Shown here: piece by piece, positions 5,312-7,463 of the stretch | How the letters are laid out: each line of letters starts with the position of its first letter | Numbering within the stretch: position 1 is the first letter of the stretch | Source of the DNA: CARZYU01 sp964370085 | GTDB lineage: Bacteria > Bacillota_I > Bacilli_A > RF39 > UBA660 | Direction: 5' to 3' | DNA length: 7,463 nucleotides | Assembly: GCA_964370085.1 (NCBI GenBank) | Contig: CAYJHI010000045.1 | Location: forward strand, 1-7,463 | Translations under genes and position numbers: made by a program | Notes under the pieces: generated by a model | What the model saw: only the letters and a program-made list of their open reading frames with translations | What the model was told of the DNA's origin: nothing | Database searches by the model: none

Positions 5312-6202
5312 TTAATCAATCTTGTTACGAGGATGATATTTTTTATAATCATCACTTACTTTATCATTTGTTATATGAGTATATATTCTAGTAGTAGTTA
5401 TATCACTATGACCCATTAACTCTTGAATACTTCTTAGATCTACTCCTGCTTTTAAAAGATGGGTTGCAAAAGAATGTCTCAATGTATGGGGAGAAATATC
5501 TTTTGTTATACCTTTAGTTTTTAAAAGATTCTTAATGAATTTAAAAAAACCTTGTCTTGTTATTTGTTTGCCGTGATTATTTAAGAATAATGCTTCAGTA
5601 GAAGTCTTTTTTAATAAAGTTGGTCTTTTTTCTAAATAATCTTTAATAGCATCAATGCTGTATTCTGATAATGGTACTATTCTTTCTTTAGAACCTTTAC
5701 CTATTATACGTATAAGAGCATTTTCAAAATCAAGATTATTGATTGTTAAATTTATTAATTCATTGACACGTAGTCCAGATCCATACATTAATTCTAACAT
5801 AGCTTTATTACGATAGTCAAATGAGGTTATTAAAGGTATGTTTAAGAGCATTTCTACTTCTTCTAAGGTAAGTACACTTGGAAGTGTTTTATTTAGTTTA
5901 GGATGGTCTATATATAGGGATACATCCTTAGTTAGGTATTTCATTAATATTAAGTACTTATGTAAGTTCTTAATAGCAGTTAGTTTATGTGTAACTGTTT
6001 TTATACTATTATCTTTAATTGTTACTAGATAATCTTTAATTTGTTCTGTTTTAATATGATTTATATCTTTTATATTATGTTTTAGTAAATAGTTTTTATA
6101 TTCTTCTAAATCATAGTAATATGCTTTTACTGTATTATCAGATAATCCTTTTTCAATAGTACAGTAATTTATATAATCTTCAATTGCATTTTCTATAGTC
6201 AT
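5312..6202 (-). CDS. xerD: Tyrosine recombinase of the XerC/XerD family
   Basis: Xer recombinases resolve chromosome dimers at dif sites. From the chosen start the protein is 296 residues, the usual Xer length. Residues about 3-84 are the SAM-like core-binding domain; about 105-290 are the catalytic domain. The full active site is present: R145 (GSGLRVNEL), K169 (GKGSKERIVP), H239 and R242 (SPHTLRHSFATHLL), H265 (LMGHSD) and nucleophile Y274 (TRIYTH). I prefer the ATG at 6202 to an in-frame ATG at 6214. GGTGAT lies correctly before 6202, while nothing precedes 6214, and the likely transcript start falls on the upstream ATG. The deoB linkage favours XerD over XerC, since this order is seen in Bacillus, but one gene alone cannot prove which paralogue it is. 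Confidence 0.93.
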   Translation of the reverse strand: MTIENAIEDYINYCTIEKGLSDNTVKAYYYDLEEYKNYLLKHNIKDINHIKTEQIKDYLVTIKDNSIKTVTHKLTAIKNLHKYLILMKYLTKDVSLYIDHPKLNKTLPSVLTLEEVEMLLNIPLITSFDYRNKAMLELMYGSGLRVNELINLTINNLDFENALIRIIGKGSKERIVPLSEYSIDAIKDYLEKRPTLLKKTSTEALFLNNHGKQITRQGFFKFIKNLLKTKGITKDISPHTLRHSFATHLLKAGVDLRSIQELMGHSDITTTRIYTHITNDKVSDDYKKYHPRNKID

Positions 6203-6218
6203 TAATATCACCATATAT

Positions 6219-6224
6219 ATTATA
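6219..6224 (-). promoter_or_regulatory. -10 box of the xerD-deoB operon
   Basis: A perfect TATAAT on the minus strand. The -35 (TAGAAA, 17 nt upstream) is weak. Transcription would start near 6212, giving a leader of only about 10 nt before the ATG at 6202. Confidence 0.5.
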
Positions 6225-6265
6225 GTACATTTTTAGTTGTTTTTCTAGGATAAGTAGGTTTTTTT

Positions 6266-6274
6266 TGATAAAAT
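6266..6274 (+). promoter_or_regulatory. Extended -10 promoter of rarA
   Basis: TG A TAAAAT (6266-6274) fits TGnTATAAT with one mismatch. No good -35 is visible. The transcript would start near 6281, at the ribosome binding site AGGTGA (6281-6286). It is back to back with the xerD promoter in a 77-89 bp intergenic region. Confidence 0.5.
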
Positions 6275-6291
6275 AGATATAGGTGATGAAG

Positions 6292-7463
6292 ATGGATAAA
6301 CCTTTAGCGTATAAATTAGCTCCTAAAGTAATAAGTGATGTTATTGGACAAAGACACTTATTAGGAGAAGATAAAGTATTATATAATTTGATTAATAATA
6401 AAAAGTTATTTTCAATGATTTTATATGGGAAACCTGGTATAGGTAAAACTAGTATTGCTACGGCGATTGTAAATACTTTAGATATTAGATATAGATTTTT
6501 AAATGCTACTATTAATAATAAAAAGGACTTTGATATTGTTGTTGAGGAAGCTAAGATGTATGGTGGAATTGTTTTGATAATGGATGAAATACATCGTTTA
6601 AATAAGGATAAACAAGATTTACTATTACCTCAGTTAGAAAGTGGCTTAATAACTTTAATAGGTATGACTACATCTAATCCATATCATAGTATTAATCCAG
6701 CGATTAGATCAAGGTGTCAGTTATTTGAATTAAAAGAGTTAAATGAAGATGATATTATTGTTGGTTTAGAAAGAGCTAGTAAAAGCGATGAATTAAAAGG
6801 AATCAAAATTGATAAAGAATCTATTAAGTATATTGCAAAAGTATCATCTAGTGATTTAAGATATGCTTATAACTTATTAGAGGTAGCTTACTACTCTACT
6901 AATGATAAAGTAGTTAACATAGAGGTTTTAAAGAAAATAAATAGTAAACCGGCATTCTTTCATGATAAGAATGATGATGGTCATTATGATGTATTATCAG
7001 GTTTTCAAAAATCAATTAGAGGAAGTGATGTTGATGCTGCCCTACACTATTTAGGAAGATTGATAATTGCGGGCGATTTAGATAGTATTTATCGTAGAAT
7101 GACAGTTATTGCCTATGAAGATATAGGTCTAGCTAATCCAGGTATTGGTCCTAAAGTAGTAGCTGCAGTACAAGCGTCTGAACTAGTAGGTCTTCCTGAG
7201 GCTAGAATTATACTTGGGACAATGGTTGCAGAAATGGCTCTATCGCCTAAATCTAATACAGCTCATATTGCCCTAGATATGGCACTTGCAGATATTGAAA
7301 CTGGTTCATGTGGCAATTTACCTAGTCATATTAAAACAACGGCACCTGACTATAAATACCCTCATGATTATCCTAATAATTTTGTTATACAACAGTATCT
7401 ACCAGATAATATTAAACATAAAAAGTATTATAGACCTAAAAACCATGGATATGAAAAACAAAT
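6292..7463 (+). CDS. rarA: Replication-associated recombination protein A (AAA+ ATPase), 3' end missing
   Basis: RarA (MgsA) is a tetrameric AAA+ ATPase, related to clamp-loader subunits and eukaryotic WRNIP1, that acts at stalled replication forks. 390 codons are visible without a stop; the family is about 420-440 residues, so a short C-terminal tail lies beyond the edge. Seen here: Walker A GKPGIGKT (46-53), Walker B IVLIMDEIH with D98/E99, sensor 1 TTSNP (126-130), arginine-finger region AIRSRC (137-142) and sensor 2 SSDLRYAYNLLE (R190). The C-terminal tetramerization region includes HYDVLSGFQKSIRGSD (231-246) and IAYEDIGLANP (273-283). The start at 6292 fits AGGTGA 5 nt upstream; an in-frame ATG at 6286 overlaps that site. 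The usual RMRP near the N-terminus is KLAP (8-11) here. Confidence 0.96.
   Translation, partial: MDKPLAYKLAPKVISDVIGQRHLLGEDKVLYNLINNKKLFSMILYGKPGIGKTSIATAIVNTLDIRYRFLNATINNKKDFDIVVEEAKMYGGIVLIMDEIHRLNKDKQDLLLPQLESGLITLIGMTTSNPYHSINPAIRSRCQLFELKELNEDDIIVGLERASKSDELKGIKIDKESIKYIAKVSSSDLRYAYNLLEVAYYSTNDKVVNIEVLKKINSKPAFFHDKNDDGHYDVLSGFQKSIRGSDVDAALHYLGRLIIAGDLDSIYRRMTVIAYEDIGLANPGIGPKVVAAVQASELVGLPEARIILGTMVAEMALSPKSNTAHIALDMALADIETGSCGNLPSHIKTTAPDYKYPHDYPNNFVIQQYLPDNIKHKKYYRPKNHGYEKQ

Noticed and set aside
5137..5391. Open plus-strand frame of 84 codons
   Set aside because: It is antisense to the ends of deoB and xerD, both well-supported genes, and has no initiation signal.
5838..6032. Open plus-strand frame of 64 codons
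   Set aside because: It is wholly antisense to the xerD coding sequence.
5312..6202. Tyrosine recombinase considered as an integrase of a mobile element
   Set aside because: The Xer-like length, full Xer active-site motifs and deoB linkage indicate the chromosomal housekeeping gene; no att-like repeats or phage genes are nearby.
6286..6291. Upstream in-frame ATG for rarA
   Set aside because: It overlaps the AGGTGA ribosome binding site, which is correctly spaced only for the ATG at 6292.

Overview
The window looks like chromosomal DNA from a very AT-rich, low-GC Gram-positive bacterium (Bacillota, possibly an uncultured gut lineage close to the Mollicutes or Erysipelotrichia). The clues are strong AGGAGG-type ribosome binding sites, short intrinsic terminators, a xerD-deoB gene pair, a lipobox lipoprotein and secreted Ig-like proteins. 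All stops seen are TAA. All five tryptophans are TGG and no in-frame TGA is present, so reading TGA as Trp is not supported. The exact taxon cannot be read from this sequence.

Layout. Positions 1-2851 hold two surface-type genes on the plus strand, each closed by its own terminator. The first is a 5'-truncated protein with a VWIPR...GFWVSKY region and a cadherin-like C-terminal domain. The second is a membrane-anchored protein with one DUF5011-like domain and three tandem Ig-like repeats. Positions 2852-3043 hold a candidate independent transcript of about 155 nt. It has a promoter, a long imperfect hairpin and a terminator, and it overlaps a possible 27-codon hydrophobic ORF. Positions 3044-3227 are AT-rich filler.

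Positions 3249-3458 are an assembly join: a 100-N gap flanked by identical 55-bp sequences. This most likely separates a minus-strand lipoprotein gene (DUF4352-like) from its own terminator. Divergent from the lipoprotein is a 52-residue, 11-cysteine DUF1540-type protein. Convergent with that gene is the minus-strand pair xerD-deoB (tyrosine recombinase, then phosphopentomutase), linked by an 11-bp spacer. Divergent from xerD is rarA (an AAA+ replication-fork ATPase), which runs off the right edge.

The right half is conserved housekeeping content: chromosome dimer resolution or site-specific recombination, nucleoside catabolism, and fork maintenance. The left half is lineage-specific cell-surface content. 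I see no CRISPR array, transposase, phage module or tRNA/rRNA gene. I found no clearly new multi-gene system. The best candidates for something undescribed are the structured RNA at 2888-3043 and the two surface proteins.
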